Source: Phoronis australis (lineage: Eukaryota; Phoronida; Phoronidae). From it: 64,000 nt of DNA. Both the position numbers and the translations under genes were made by a program. Positions 25,801 through 37,700 of this stretch are shown one piece after another (the stretch's first letter is position 1; each line of letters begins with the position of its first letter). The notes under the pieces are model-generated. The model saw only the letters and a program-made list of their open reading frames with translations, had not been told where the DNA came from and ran no database searches. The DNA lies in the NCBI GenBank assembly GCA_002633005.1, contig NMRA01000038.1, positions 643,329-707,328 on the forward strand, read 5' to 3'.

Positions 25801-27045
25801 ATAGTTCAGGCGAGATCATGTCTTTTATAATACATCACTTAAGTCATGCCATTCAGTTTACTCATATGTCAAGCATCATGCAATTGCCAATCCTGCCACT
25901 TAGGCAAGAACCAGTTAACTTTTTAACAGATCTATTATCTAATTTAATCCTCCCAAAAAGTCCATTTGAATGTCCCTCTCTCCATGTGAGAAACACGCAG
26001 CACATATCCAGGGGCAGATCCAAAGATTTTTTAAAAGGAGTGGGTCAAATTAAGGATTTTTTTGAAAAGGGGGGGTCCAAGTCAACAATATGAAAATTCT
26101 AGATTAGATATCACTAAAATCAAGGAAAAAGGAGGTCTGGACCCCCCTGGATCCGCCTTGCTTCAACGATATAGTAAGATGATTTTATTTTCATGTGAAA
26201 GTATTTCTTAATTGATAACTGGGAAATAATTACTCACAAGAGGGGGAGGAATGGAGGATATTGACTCTAGAAGGAGCACCATCTCTGAAGGCCCCCTTAA
26301 TTAGCCTTATAACACTAATAATTGACATCCAGCAGGACTCCTATAGTCGGCCATCTAGGTTATCAAGACATGACAAATATCGCAAGATGACAAGTGCACC
26401 AATTCATCACATACTGGTAAAATATAAATACATAGGAAGGAGAATTAGTACTTGAATCACAGAAAACTTTTAAAATCCAGGATACTGTGTTCTGCCTGTT
26501 GTTCCGAGTGTTGACTGAAGATGGTCAACACTAGACAAGTGTACGTAAATCAGCAGCGGACACTTTCGCATTGAACCTAATTGTTTTGTTATATTGCTAA
26601 TTTTTAAAATTAAAGAACATGCGTGTTCAATCAATAAGTTTCAGAATGCCGAAGTATGAGGTCAAAGCCAAGTAAAACGCACACCTCAGAATAATTGTGA
26701 TTGAGTCATGGCCTTTTGTTTACATTCTCAAAAGATCGTCCTGTGTTCGCAAAAAAAATCATTTAACACAAAAAAATGTATTATATAGACACTCATACCT
26801 GCACGATCTCTCATGGTTGCTTCTGGGTCAAATCTGTTTCCCCAGTCCTTGGACGAGCTCTGTAACTGGGCGTCCAACTTCAGATGGTCCAAGCCGCTGT
26901 TGATGGCCACCATTTCTCGCGCGGTTTCGTCCGTCACATAAAACCTGCCCGATTTCATAACTTCGCCAATATCTCTTTTCGACGTTTCCACACCACTGAA
27001 CAGGGGCCTGTCAGCGTTTGTGGGGCGTTGAGATGTGGCCAGCAT
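19849..27045 (-). CDS. Unrecognised 333-aa intracellular protein, five exons
   Basis: Coding exons in transcript order are 27045-26799, 25306-25161 (or its copy 24436-24291), 23630-23426, 21568-21491 and 20174-19849. All borders are GT-AG and the phases chain without conflict (1, 0, 1, 1) to 333 codons. There is no signal peptide or membrane segment. The protein is rich in Q, N, R and Y. Residues 62-160 look helical and charged (NEAREKHHWARETLKDARA). The C-terminal exon carries a motif twice, TEYMTRYKKP at 267 and TEYQTRYEWP at 311. Short aromatic repeats of this style are common in axonemal microtubule inner proteins, and a CRE site lies upstream. A ciliary or sperm role is only a guess and I cannot name a family. 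AAATAAA overlaps the stop codon. Confidence 0.85.
20818..21172. repeat. Three copies of a ~55-75 bp repeat in the last intron
   Basis: CTATATTCAAGTGCAAGTT(C/T)TCCAAACTGAATATGGCAG recurs at about 20821, 21049 and 21119. The last two are part of a 75-bp tandem unit that also includes CTACGCTAGAAGTCAATTAA (also present at 21012). Confidence 0.85.
22145..22567. repeat. Inverted repeat with ~65-bp arms
   Basis: GCTGTGCGTGAAC...GCTTAATCTCAAGATTG...GTGAACTTGGAA (22150-22212) is mirrored at 22492-22565, with some 280 bp of spacer. It lies in intron 3 of the 333-aa gene. It may be an old TIR element; termini and target duplication are unclear. Confidence 0.65.
24022..24082. repeat. 9-bp microsatellite (ACAGGTATT)n
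   Basis: About six tandem units, slightly degenerate at both ends, just before the duplicated exon 2 segment. Confidence 0.85.
24104..24972 (-). repeat. Copy A of the ~869-bp segment carrying exon 2
   Basis: From GAACATGATGGAAGCTCCC to TACATCACTTAA this is almost identical to 24974-25842. It includes exon 2 at 24436-24291 (146 bp), a MITE (24622-24779) and a SINE-like fragment. It ends exactly at the N at 24973. Exon 2 enters in phase 1 and leaves in phase 0, so splicing in both copies would shift the frame. Confidence 0.9.
24622..24779 (+). mobile_element. CAGTGGCGGATTT-type MITE, allele copy
   Basis: CAGTGGTGGATTTAAGGG start, shared TTCCATTTGGCAGTACGGGG interior and a weak right end (GTTTCCACCCCT). 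The same insertion is present at 25492. Confidence 0.7.
24973..24973. other. Single-N contig join
   Basis: The N abuts the two ~869-bp copies exactly: the left contig ends and the right contig restarts at the beginning of the same sequence. This is the signature of an unresolved overlap. Confidence 0.9.
24974..25842 (-). repeat. Copy B of the exon 2 segment
   Basis: Near-identical to 24104-24972, with exon 2 at 25306-25161. This copy is colinear with exon 1 and is the better choice for the gene model on that side; copy A is colinear with exon 3. Confidence 0.9.
25492..25649 (+). mobile_element. CAGTGGCGGATTT-type MITE, allele copy
   Basis: CAGTGGCGGATTTAAGGG start; otherwise as 24622-24779. 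Confidence 0.7.
26009..26158 (+). mobile_element. CAGGGGCRGATCCA-type MITE (hAT-like)
   Basis: Starts CAGGGGCAGATCCAAAG and ends CCTGGATCCGCCT, with the interior TATGAAAATTCTAGATTAGA shared with 11916-12068. It sits in intron 1 of the 333-aa gene. No clear target duplication is visible. Confidence 0.7.
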
Positions 27046-27148
27046 TTTGTCGGAGTTTATAAAAAGCAGGTTCAGAAGTTAGCGATGAACAGACCCACCA
27101 CAGAATCCAACGTGGATACGCAACGCGACTAGGCTAGCAACCGGGTCA

Positions 27149-27156
27149 TGACGTCA
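27149..27156. promoter_or_regulatory. Full palindromic CRE (TGACGTCA)
   Basis: TGACGTCA lies about 105 bp upstream of the start codon at 27045 of the minus-strand 333-aa gene, in a more GC-rich stretch. AGCAAC, an RFX X-box-like half-site, is adjacent (27136-27141). CREB/ATF/CREM proteins bind this octamer. Function here is inferred from position. Confidence 0.5.
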
Positions 27157-27537
27157 CACCAAGTTAGTGCTTCCACCTGGCGGCAGGCGAATGCTCGGTT
27201 ATTGTTGAAGTCGAGTTTCTAAATAAAACTTGATCAGTATGCCTGTTATGTGTGCTCATGACCAATTTATCAGTTGTCTTTTACTACTGATTGTTGTTAT
27301 ATTATTTAAGTGAGCTTGGAGGCAAACAACCAGCCCGGCCCGCCCATATTTTGCAAAATGCATTTAAGTTGCCCACACACTTCATGACAGGGGGGCCCGG
27401 CTCAGCTGTGGCAAGTTTCAAGTAATAAGTCATTACTATATATTCACAGTTATGTAATGGACATATATTTGGCATTAGTTAACAGAGAATTTCGTCTAAA
27501 CGTGGGACTTACAGGGTTTAGAACGGTTCAGTAATAC

Positions 27538-27699
27538 CAGGGGAGGATCCAGGATTTTGAGGGGGGGGTGCAGGGCAGAGTATTAGCCAGGATTTTGCTC
27601 GTCCGACATTCGCACCCCCGAACTGCCGAATGTAATCTGGGAGAATTTTAGGAGGGAGGTGGGCATAGCCCCCTTGGCCTCCCTCTAAATCCGCCACTG
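27538..27699 (-). mobile_element. CAGTGGCGGATTT-type MITE, reverse orientation
   Basis: Read on the minus strand it starts CAGTGGCGGATTTAGAGG and ends near CTGGATCCTCCCCTG. The TTCGGCAGTTCGGGGGTG core matches the other copies. It contains a G-rich run. Confidence 0.75.
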
Positions 27700-28246
27700 A
27701 ATACAAAGTGTGGTTGAGTTGGCTTAATTCACGGTCCTGTACTTTAAGTTATGTTTCAGGTAGTGAGACACCGCGCAGAGATCTCAAACAAACCCATGTA
27801 GGATTTATACTAATACATGGATGATTATGCTTTTTTCAAATCACGGAATACAGTATTGCAAGGACATAGCCACCAGATACTTCAACGTGCATCGTACACA
27901 GAAATGGAATTTTTATTCTTTAGTTAATTTTTCAAAACTTTACTTTAATAACTCTTTCCCGAGTCTTGAATTCAAAACATCATAAAAAAGTGTACTGAGT
28001 AGTTTGTGATAGTTACTCTGCATATAAAGACGCAGAACACGGATGCAGTCTTATTGTTCGCTTTCATCTGTGCGTACTTGGTGCAGAAGGAAGAACATTG
28101 AATATGGTACTGTCGCCCCTTGTGGAAGTTGCAATAAACTCGCTCTCAGATGAAGAAACTAAATTTTAATTCAGACTACTTACCACAAAAAAATTCTCTC
28201 AACATGTTCCAAGCTCAAATCAGACAAATGAGAAGTAATTGTTTGG

Positions 28247-28354
28247 CCTTGCAATAACAGTCAGTTCGAGTCGCCTTGCAATAACAGCCAGTTCGAGTCG
28301 CCTTGCAATAACAGTCAGTTCGAGTCGCCTTGCAATAACAGTCAGTTCGAGTCG
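28247..28354. repeat. 27-bp tandem repeat, four copies
   Basis: The unit is CCTTGCAATAACAGTCAGTT followed by CGAGTCG. Copies are nearly identical (one T-to-C change in the second). Confidence 0.9.
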
Positions 28355-31300
28355 TTCTTCCTTGAGACCACACGGATCATGACACACCGTTTTAAATACA
28401 CGAAGTCAGCTTCTTCCAATTTTAGACTCATTTAGAGTTAAGTCCGTACTTAATGCGCCTTTATGTTTGATGTATTAGTCAGACAATACTCAACCACGAT
28501 AACCATACTTCAACTATCAAAATTTGATTGTCTGAGCATCAAACTTTCGGACATAGTTTGAGTGCCCCAAACAAAAATGGCCCTGTTTCCTGGATGGTAT
28601 GATTGAGTGGTTACAAGAAAGTATACACAACACATGTCGCCTATCGCCTCGTTCAGTGTTGTCAGAAGTTAATTGTGTATTTATTAAAGAATTAAGCATA
28701 TCAGCTGATCTTGTCAAATCTCGAGTCACCATAACAGTAAATGGAACGAATATGTATCTTGCTTTGCTCCGGAGCTCACGATTTGAGCTACCGTGAGACG
28801 AAAGGTTTAATTTTTTTGAACTGGCGCACTTGCTTTATGCGAACCATGTGGCTGTTTTGAAAACTATATTACGAAGTTACACGATCTCTGTCTATTGCCA
28901 GCCATCAGATCTGTCACTTAGATTAACACCGATTTCTAATTAACTACAGTTCAACAAGCTCGTCAGCATGTTCGACAACAATGTAGGACCACACATCTGG
29001 GTCGGTGAAGTGCAAGTAGAAGCAAGTGATGAAAATAACTGCTCAAGATCATTATTTTGATAGATTTTTTTACTTTATTGCCCGTATCAACTGAACAAAC
29101 GAAACAGAAAAAAACCTGCTGACTGTAGGCGTAGGCTAATGAAAATTCTGCTGTCTGCGTGTGGCACGTGCACTATTCAAAAAGGTGACAGACTTATTTT
29201 GTATCTTTAGTTCATCTTTGGCTATTTCGTCCTGTGCAGTTAACTAAAACACTAAAATCAAATTATAATGCCTTTCCTTCTAATAAAATAGGTCTCACAA
29301 CATTTGTTGCAGTAATAGGATTCGGTATTTCAGTTGGCCAACCCTAACTGCGAATTCCAAAATGGTGCGTTAACGTATTACCTGAAACTTGAGTTGTACA
29401 CATATCTACAGTCAAATATTTCATTGTAAACTTCAGTTTAAAGTTGGTGGTTCTTGACCTTCGGCCACTACACGGCGTGCCATTTTATAAACAGCATTTT
29501 TAGTGGAATTAATATGGCAGTCACCAATCTCTAGTCAGTTTTGCTTAGAGTTCGAAAGGTTTCGGTCATTCCTACAAACAAGGTATTTGAGAAATAAATT
29601 ACACGTAAGATATCCTATCTCCATTTGAGAATGTAATACGTGTTTTCAGTCATAGGTGGCAGCAGGTACGTGGCCCTTCCAGCCGACGTAATAATGATAA
29701 CGAGTGGTAGAACAAACAAAATTACACCTACGTGAACAAATTATAAAAGTTGCTTTGCCGGGCAACTATAGGGTAACTAAGCTGTCATTGGAGCTTTTTT
29801 AACCAAGGTTAAACTCCCAGTTGTCGTCACAGACGATTGACATGGTTCGTAACTAGTTACGGCCTGAAACTGAAGTTGAGACACGTTATTTGCAATGTCC
29901 CATGAGGCGTGGAGTCGCGTTCGCAGCCACATGCCTGTGCGTATCTTCCAGGCTTACAATCATATAATAATGTATTTGACAAGACAATGGCCCATAGTCT
30001 TTTTTACGATTGGACTGTGGGAGTTCAAGCAGATTGAGTGGTTTCGTCAAACGCAGTTAGGCCACCGACTCGATCCTATTACACCGTCAGTTGCCGTTGC
30101 GTTTTCCAATGAGCGCAAAGCAAATGCTGTAATATTACGGTATCATGACTATCCGCGGTGGCAAGTTATTGCACAACTGCCTTCACGCGATTAGAAAGCG
30201 TAAAGTTTTGTTAGTACGTGGTCTGGTGCATCAGAATACGGAACTAAGACGGCACGCTCTTGTTAAGGCGAGTTCATATTTCACGCGGACGTGCTGTGAC
30301 CATGTTTCAAACATGTGATTGCTAGCCAAATCCACACCAGATACTAGTGAAGAAAATGAAACGTTTTGCAACATATTAGGAAAGCGACATTCACAGTTAT
30401 ATTGGGGTTGTTTATGCTGACGAATGGCCCTGGCGCCTTCATCCGAACGTGGGGCCCGCCTATCATGTTTTAATGTCCCGCATGAACTTTTCGTCGTTAG
30501 TTCTCTGTATACAGCTGATCTGTACTATAAGCGTTCAAGACTCATCAAACAAATCATTTTTCTGCGCTTCTTTGATTTTTGTGGGCCAAGCTGGAGGGCG
30601 ACCCGCTTCCTACCCCCCCCCCGGCCCCACCGTTATTACTAAATTCAGTGCCAGAATTGCTTAATCAGCCTCTGTAAGCATATTTAGTTTCCACTGAAGA
30701 ATACACGTAACATTTCAACTGACTCCTCCTTGGGACCTGGGATTGTTTGGCTTAGATTAAATGTTACACATCATTCGGGTCTTGAACGTAGTATACTTTT
30801 GAACGAGACTTTTTCTACGGTTACGACCGCATATGTCTATACTCAATTAAAACACGCAGCCTTGGTATAAATGAGACATGCCTGAATATTACACACCTTT
30901 TGTACTGAGACGACTTTGTTGTTTTTCATCCACCAACTGCATTTCAATAAGCCAACACTAGGCTCGTAATATATTGCTAGTGATATCTACTTCCACTTAT
31001 CTCCATTCCATTTCTCTCAGCCCGGTTACGGAATTTCCGAGAAGTGAATTATTTCATCTTTCTTGGTTGTCTCCACCAAAGTAACATTTTACAAAATCTT
31101 AGAGTTTCAAAGGCTTTGAATGTCGATTTAAAACGGTTCTTTCGGGAGATATCGCGAAATGTCGTCATCATTCCGGCAACACAAGTACTAGCATGGTAGC
31201 CCACTCGCTGAGGACCCGGTGGCGCAACCTAGTGACTGCCACCAATACAACTGTAGAGTCACATCCCGTCGAAAAGAATCCAACTGTGGCCGTACAAGCC

Positions 31301-32149
31301 TCGTTCTTGGGCCTTTATCTCGCAGTCTGCTTCGTGCATGCTGAAAATATAGTTAGGGTTATGTCAAACCTTACTTATAAAAATGGCCATTTGTACAATA
31401 TTTCACGTATGTATAGCAAAATAACTTATCTTCATTCTCAAATACAAAACATATACCGTGTAGCGACAAAAAATAGCACCACCTTGGTACCGCACAACCG
31501 GGTGGATATTTATTTACTACTTATCCGAGGTCAAAGCTTACAGGGATGTCACTCAAATCGCATCTCCCGCCAGGTACAGAGCAGCTTCGTATGCACCGGC
31601 TGAGTCGCCATAATATTGAGTCAACGAGGTGTACATATGATAGAACACAAAGACAAAACGTAGTCTTGATCCTGAGCTGAGTATATCTTCCAAAACGCTA
31701 ATTGTTCATAAAATTGTAAAAAAATATTTTGTTACTGAAAAATACATAAGAGGTCTAGAAAGCAGTTCACTTAGTGCAGCCCTCGAACGATTTAAATATT
31801 CGGTTCATTCTTTAATGATAGTCAAGGGAAGATTTGCTAATCTTGATAGAGAGAAGAGAACATGTCTCTGCTGCAATAGCGGTAAAGTGAAATCTTGAAT
31901 GGAAATTATATTCTGATTTGCACAGACATTTTTGCCACCTGAAAAAGGTGCTTCTGTAAATTTCAACCTTTACGGTAATAATGATTTAAAGTACAAATAT
32001 TTTGTCTATTTTTCCTTCTTTTTACAGCAGAATAAAATCATGTGACGACATAAAGTATGAACAAATCAAAATGTATGAACATGTACCATCAAGAAAAATA
32101 TCTGTGGATCTGTAAACCTCGTCAATCCTCTGAGAAACAATAAGTCTCT

Positions 32150-32340
32150 TGGAAATGAGACAAAAGTCAACTAACAAACGCGCAATTCACGGTGGTGCGC
32201 CCTTTTTTTATTTTTTATTTGTTTTTTTTATTTTAGCCCGCCCGCTTTTTGTTCCCAAAATGTCCACATCGTCAGAAATTCGAGAATTCGAGCCCCCCAT
32301 ATTGAAGGCTGGGTGAGCGCATGTTCCAGAACTTCATCTC
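32150..32340. repeat. Dispersed repeat, member 1
   Basis: Shared with 51490-51650: AAACGCGCAATTCAC, a T-rich run, AGCCCGCC, and GTCAG(A/G)AATTCGAG...AGCCCCCC, then TATTGAAGGCT. No TIRs or ORF are obvious. Confidence 0.65.
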
Positions 32341-34756
32341 ATAGTTCAGATCTTAAGATTTCACCCTCCACCGTCTGCGTGTTTCCATCGCGCAGCCAGT
32401 TTTAGAGGTGGCAGCAATTAGAGAAAAGAAGCCACTGGTCTGGGCCTCTTTTAACCAGACATCTCTAATAAACCGTTTTTTTGGCCATTCTTCGTTAACC
32501 TCATGTCTTTAGACACGGGTGCAGAGGTACATTTGACACTAGTTCTTTGTCCAAATGAAAATTTCCGTCAAGAACGCATTCACGTCATGAGCAAATCTGT
32601 AGCTCAATTTTCCTTTGTGTAGCGCCCACCTAGACCCAGTCTCATTAGAAGTGAGCCGTCGTCATCTCTCTTCATAAAAAGCCGATGGATGTGCTGATGC
32701 TCTAAGTGCATTCTGGGCATACACCCACTGCTTTGCAATATCGTCTGCTGCAAATTAAAAAACTTACAGTCACTACTTTTATTTAAATCACCGAGCATTA
32801 ATAGCTTGACACCTGGCAACCAAAAAGGTGCATTTTCAGTTGAATTTCTAGGCATGAAATCAAAAAAGACCAAACTTTTTACCTTTATTTCATCGTCTAC
32901 AATTTCAAGAATCATTTTGTGACAACTTGCTATATCCTTACTAATAACTTAGTTTAAGTTTGGGTATTTAAACTAAGTGGTACAACTAAACGAGTGCCAA
33001 CACGAAGAGAGGTAATTTTCTTTGAAAATTATTTTTTTGGACTGGTTAATGAATATTATACTTACCTACACAGTATCGAATATCAGTCCCCAATCTACAC
33101 GGATTAGTGCTGTTACCAAAAGAGGTCATTTTAAGCTGATTTTTTGCACGTTTCAAGCAAAAATTTAAGGGGTATAAAATAGACAGAGAGGTCATTGAGT
33201 GTATTATGATGGTTGGTATCGTTTGAGGTGGATATGAATCCACTAGTAAAATTTTAGCCAATTCTGTGACGGGTCATGTAGATTTTTTTGATTCCATAGG
33301 TTCCCTCAGAAATTGATACTTAGTTTGTTCCAGTGGGGTTGTGCAATCGTAAAAACTCAAAAACAGGTCATTAATCAAGAGGATTGAATTAATAACTGAG
33401 ACGTGCTTTGAACGTTTATCACAATAAATTACAGGAACACGATAATCACTCAGGTGACGCCTTGAAGCCGGTTAGACTGTTCCCAAGGGACGTCAGCATG
33501 TTTCGTCGACGAGTCTCGATATAAATTTGACAGTGTGTTTGAAGAAAACAATATTCGTAGAATATAGATAATTTGAAATGTCAAGTTCTCAAAACTACGT
33601 TAAAAATTCAAGCTGAAACTGCTTAGACTGCCAGGAATGGCTTCTTACACGCCCCCTGCCGTGCGACACTCAAGACGTCTGTTTATTTGTGTTTACCTAT
33701 TGTATCTATAGTTTCTAATCTTGACTTTATGTCCGTTATTTATAGGTGGTGAGGTCGAGGCGCGCGGCGTAACCGTACACTTTGAGGTAATCCAATTACT
33801 GGATAAATTATAACAGATTAAAGACAGCTTCTCAGGTGAGTTTGGTTTACAAGATACGTGTCTGCTTGAAAAACAGTTGCCGTCGTTTTTCTACAGAGGC
33901 GTATCTGCTTCTGGATCAAGCGAGTCTTCTAAATCCATCGGTTGTAGTCCATGAAGGTTTCACGAGGCGTAGGAATTTTTTAAGTTGCACAGTTCATAAA
34001 GTTAGTGCCGCATCAAGATCGATTTAATTTTTACAATTTTGCAATGACAGAATTTCTCACAATCACAAGCATCCTGACACGTTTCTGTTAGTTGATAATA
34101 AATCACATTTTCAGGAGTAGTAAAGTACGGTATGGAGTTACGTATTTTGAAATAATTTATCAATCATTTAGACGCTACTTCTTCCAGAGAACCGACTTCA
34201 TAGAACAGTTTTTTCCTGCTACTTTATTCTCGACCGTTTCACATTGACGAAACAAGTATCTAGAGACTTTTCGACATTCAATACTGATCGACGGTAACTT
34301 GTTGATCAGATTGTGCGTACGTTTCTTAGGTCATAAATTTTTTGTGATTCTCGATTGCGGTTTTATGGACGTGAGATATAAAAAATCCATTTCCTCTCTC
34401 AAGTAAGTCTCATATCGCCAGTATCAAACGTGTATAATATGTTAAAGGTACTTTTTCCTTTACTTTCACCTACTTAGAACACAAAATGAGTTTTGCCAGT
34501 CAAAAATATCTCTAAAATTAACACTTTTCGTAAATTACAGCCATACCCCCGTTATTTTACTATTAATCTTTTAAAATTTATGAAAAGTGGGCGGACTTTC
34601 AGCGAAACGTCATTATTTATGCTGCATTACCATTGGAGTAATTACCCATAACCTACAGGAACAGGGTGACGAGAGAAAGAATAACTTGTTAACTTTTTAA
34701 ATGAGTGAAAACGTTCCTGTATTATCTGATTGCCATCGTCCTTTGTATTTTAAGCA

Positions 34757-37700
34757 ATGGAAAGCCAAAATCAGCGGGAATGGTCCAGTGGCCTGCTCGG
34801 TTGCTGCTCCGACTGCAAAGGCTGTAAGTATTATACCACAAATCCTTATTTAGGATGTTCCAAATATTTGCACAAGAATCGTGGAAATTTGAGCACCAAT
34901 CAGTGGTTTTCTTACTCATGGATTAATAAAATTGTTTCTTTAGGCAATAGTCATAACAAGGCTCCCGGGTTTTGAGAACCAGTTTGATGCCCCGTTATTC
35001 AGTGGAGAAAACTGGTCCACAAAATGTAGTACCCCTATAAGAAACTATTGCCGAAAAAAAAAACAAATTAAGGATACTGGTGTAAGAAAGTTGCTGATTG
35101 GTGCTCATATTAATTCTAACTGCAGAGAAGCGACGAGTAGATTTCTCTAACTTTGACAGTATTCATATACTCCATACAGTGAGCGCGTCTCTTTCGATAA
35201 CTCATCCTGGGTTAGCTCAAGTTGCTTTCAATTTCTTCTGTAAACAGCTATTTTGTTGTTTCCGATTTGGCATATTCCCGGGCTGTGTTAAAAATCCTCG
35301 GTTCCTTTTCATTGGACACTATTTTTGTTCCACCTTGTACATAACTAAATGTCAAAGCTGAGTTACGAACGAACCGTGGAATCTTCCACTACCCCCAGGA
35401 TAGTTTTGACATTTCCGAAAAGCAAGTTCGAATATCACCTCTGTTAGGAATGTTACAAAATACACAGTTCATTGTCGTCTTGTAAAGAGTTCATCCTCCA
35501 CGTTTGTGTACATTTAAAATTCCACGCAACTTCACCATCATTTTGGTTCACGTTTTGAGGTGGTCTGGAGCTCTTGGTTTTCTGTCAGGGTAATACCAAA
35601 GATACTATATCTATAAAATCTTTGGTAATACAGCGGTGTCTAATCCCACATAATTGCGCCAGTAACCGACTGCAGTTTATTGGTTGCTTCAACAGAAAAA
35701 TTCCATGACGCTAACTTGATTTACTCAAGCTGTCCTTTATCAGCAATTTCTCGACGCATTTTTGAAGTGGACGTTACGCGTTCTCTGTGGAGCGATTACA
35801 GACTGGAAATGTTCATTTTTTCATAAAGGCGTGAAAATTGGTACAGTAGTCAATTTTGATGTGTTTGTAAAAGTTAGACTAGGTACCCATCGCTATCACT
35901 ATGGAAATAGCTGCCACAATGGATTTTCAAATATGCTCACTCAGCAATTTTCCCTTGGTATTGTATACAAAATGATTTAATTTCAAACGGTATATAACGA
36001 GCCACAAGGAGTTCATGTAAGAGATTTCATGCAAAAAAGTGGCCGCAGTCACATTACATTTCAAAATGACTGCCAGAATCTCATTGTAAGTATACTTCCT
36101 TCGGTTTTTCATCTTAAATGAGCGTAACATTGCATGTAGGCTTTGACAACAAAGTAATTTTGACTGAAAAGTTTAATCACTGGTTTACACGCGGCAAAGT
36201 ATCAGCGACACTGGATTTCAAGATGGCGGCCATAATGAGCAATGTGTGTTTTTGCTAAGTTAAGTACCACAGTTTGTGATAAAAGCATGAAAGTAGGTGT
36301 ACATGTCAATCTTGACGTGCTCAACAAAACTGGATCAAGTACCCATCGCAATCACCATGGTAGCTAGTTGTCATCATGGATATTACACATGCTGAGTCAG
36401 CAGTTTTGTCATCTCATATTTTTTGGTTTGGCATACAAAGTCATATTTTTTCAAGTCAAATCTTCCGCTACGTGCCACAAGAATTTTTTGACTAAGTGAG
36501 AACAGTGACGGTCATGTTGCATTTTAAAATTGCTCCCAACATCGTTGACAGTTGATTTGATTTGCCAATCGATTTTCCATGTAAATAACTAATTAACGTT
36601 CTGGAGAAAAGGTTCGTCATTGGTCTCTAGAGGGCACTGTAGTATAAGATGGTCACTTACTTACATTCTTAACCAATGAAACGCTGTAAATCCCTCATTC
36701 ATTGACAAAGACCTGACGGACCAGGTCGAAACGTCTGTGAACAACCTACCACGTTTCTAAGTAAGTGACCATCTTATACTACAAACTAATTAACGTGTCA
36801 GTCAGTTTGAATCCTGCAGCAGGGGACTTCCGACTTTAGCCTAAATCCCTGGACTTAAAGATTTCATGAAGGTCAGCGCGCGATAAAATACCTGACATTA
36901 TGTCCTTCTTTCCCCTAACGTTACCTAATGCCTGCGTTGACCAGAACCGATTTTACTACTTTTTGGGCATCCCATATAGTTTGAAGTCTGAGATTTTTGG
37001 ACGCGTAGTCTCATTTTACGAGACGTGCTATTTTTCATGACTTCGCTTACTTGGAAAAATACGATAATTTTGCTTGTGCCTTGTTTGAAAGTAATGTCTC
37101 ATAAATGGTGACAATTTTGATATCACATTTTCTCTCTATTTTAGGCCTGTGCGCATTACTTTGTATGCCGTGTATGCTTTGTAAAATTGCCTCGAGACTT
37201 GGCGAGAGCTGCTTAGCACCATTTACAGGTGTTGGTATTGTTGCCATGCGAACAAAATTGAGGACCATGTACGGTATTCAGGTAACCTATCTCTTTTCCA
37301 GTGTGTTATCAGAAAGTTAAAGAACTGTTATCAGTCTTTTGTTTGAGTGCTTTAAATTATCACACTTCTTCAACTGCTGCGTGTAAATTGCGTTTAAACG
37401 TAAGAATTGACGTGGCCGCTCAAGTATAAGCCCACCCCATCCCATGCCAAATGACGCCGTATTCAGGTCGCAAACTATTGTTTAACTTGCGAGATCGCCG
37501 ATGGGACGCTAGGATTGTTTTCCTTAGTAGCGTTTTTGTTGGATATAACAATACAGGTCGCACGGATATATAACTTGGGTTCACATCAGACGGTTACCGA
37601 TAAATCCTTATCATTGTCTGTATCATAAGTAAGAAAAACAACATGAAAAATGGATACGCCTATCTACCGATATCTATGCGACGAGCTTGCGACCTAGTTT

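Larger units (their letters stand above)
27157..34756. other. 7.6 kb without recognisable gene
   Basis: Contains a reversed CAGTGGCGGATTT MITE (27538-27699), a 27-bp tandem repeat (28247-28354), a diverged repeat around 29270-29400, and a dispersed repeat at 32150-32340 shared with 51490-51650. Open frames at 29895-30194 (+), 31193-31603 (+) and 32604-32915 (-) show no family motif and no reliable splice context. Regulatory DNA or unseen 5' exons of the PLAC8 gene cannot be excluded. Confidence 0.6.

Noticed and set aside
27301-27420. CpG-island-like promoter of a second, divergent gene
   Set aside because: GC content is only locally raised and no plus-strand exon follows in the next 7 kb.
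31193-31603. 136-aa ORF as a gene
   Set aside because: No recognisable motif, atypical composition and no splice or promoter support.
32604-32915. 103-aa minus ORF as a gene or transposon ORF
   Set aside because: No catalytic motif is visible and neighbouring frames are closed; borders next to a dispersed repeat only.
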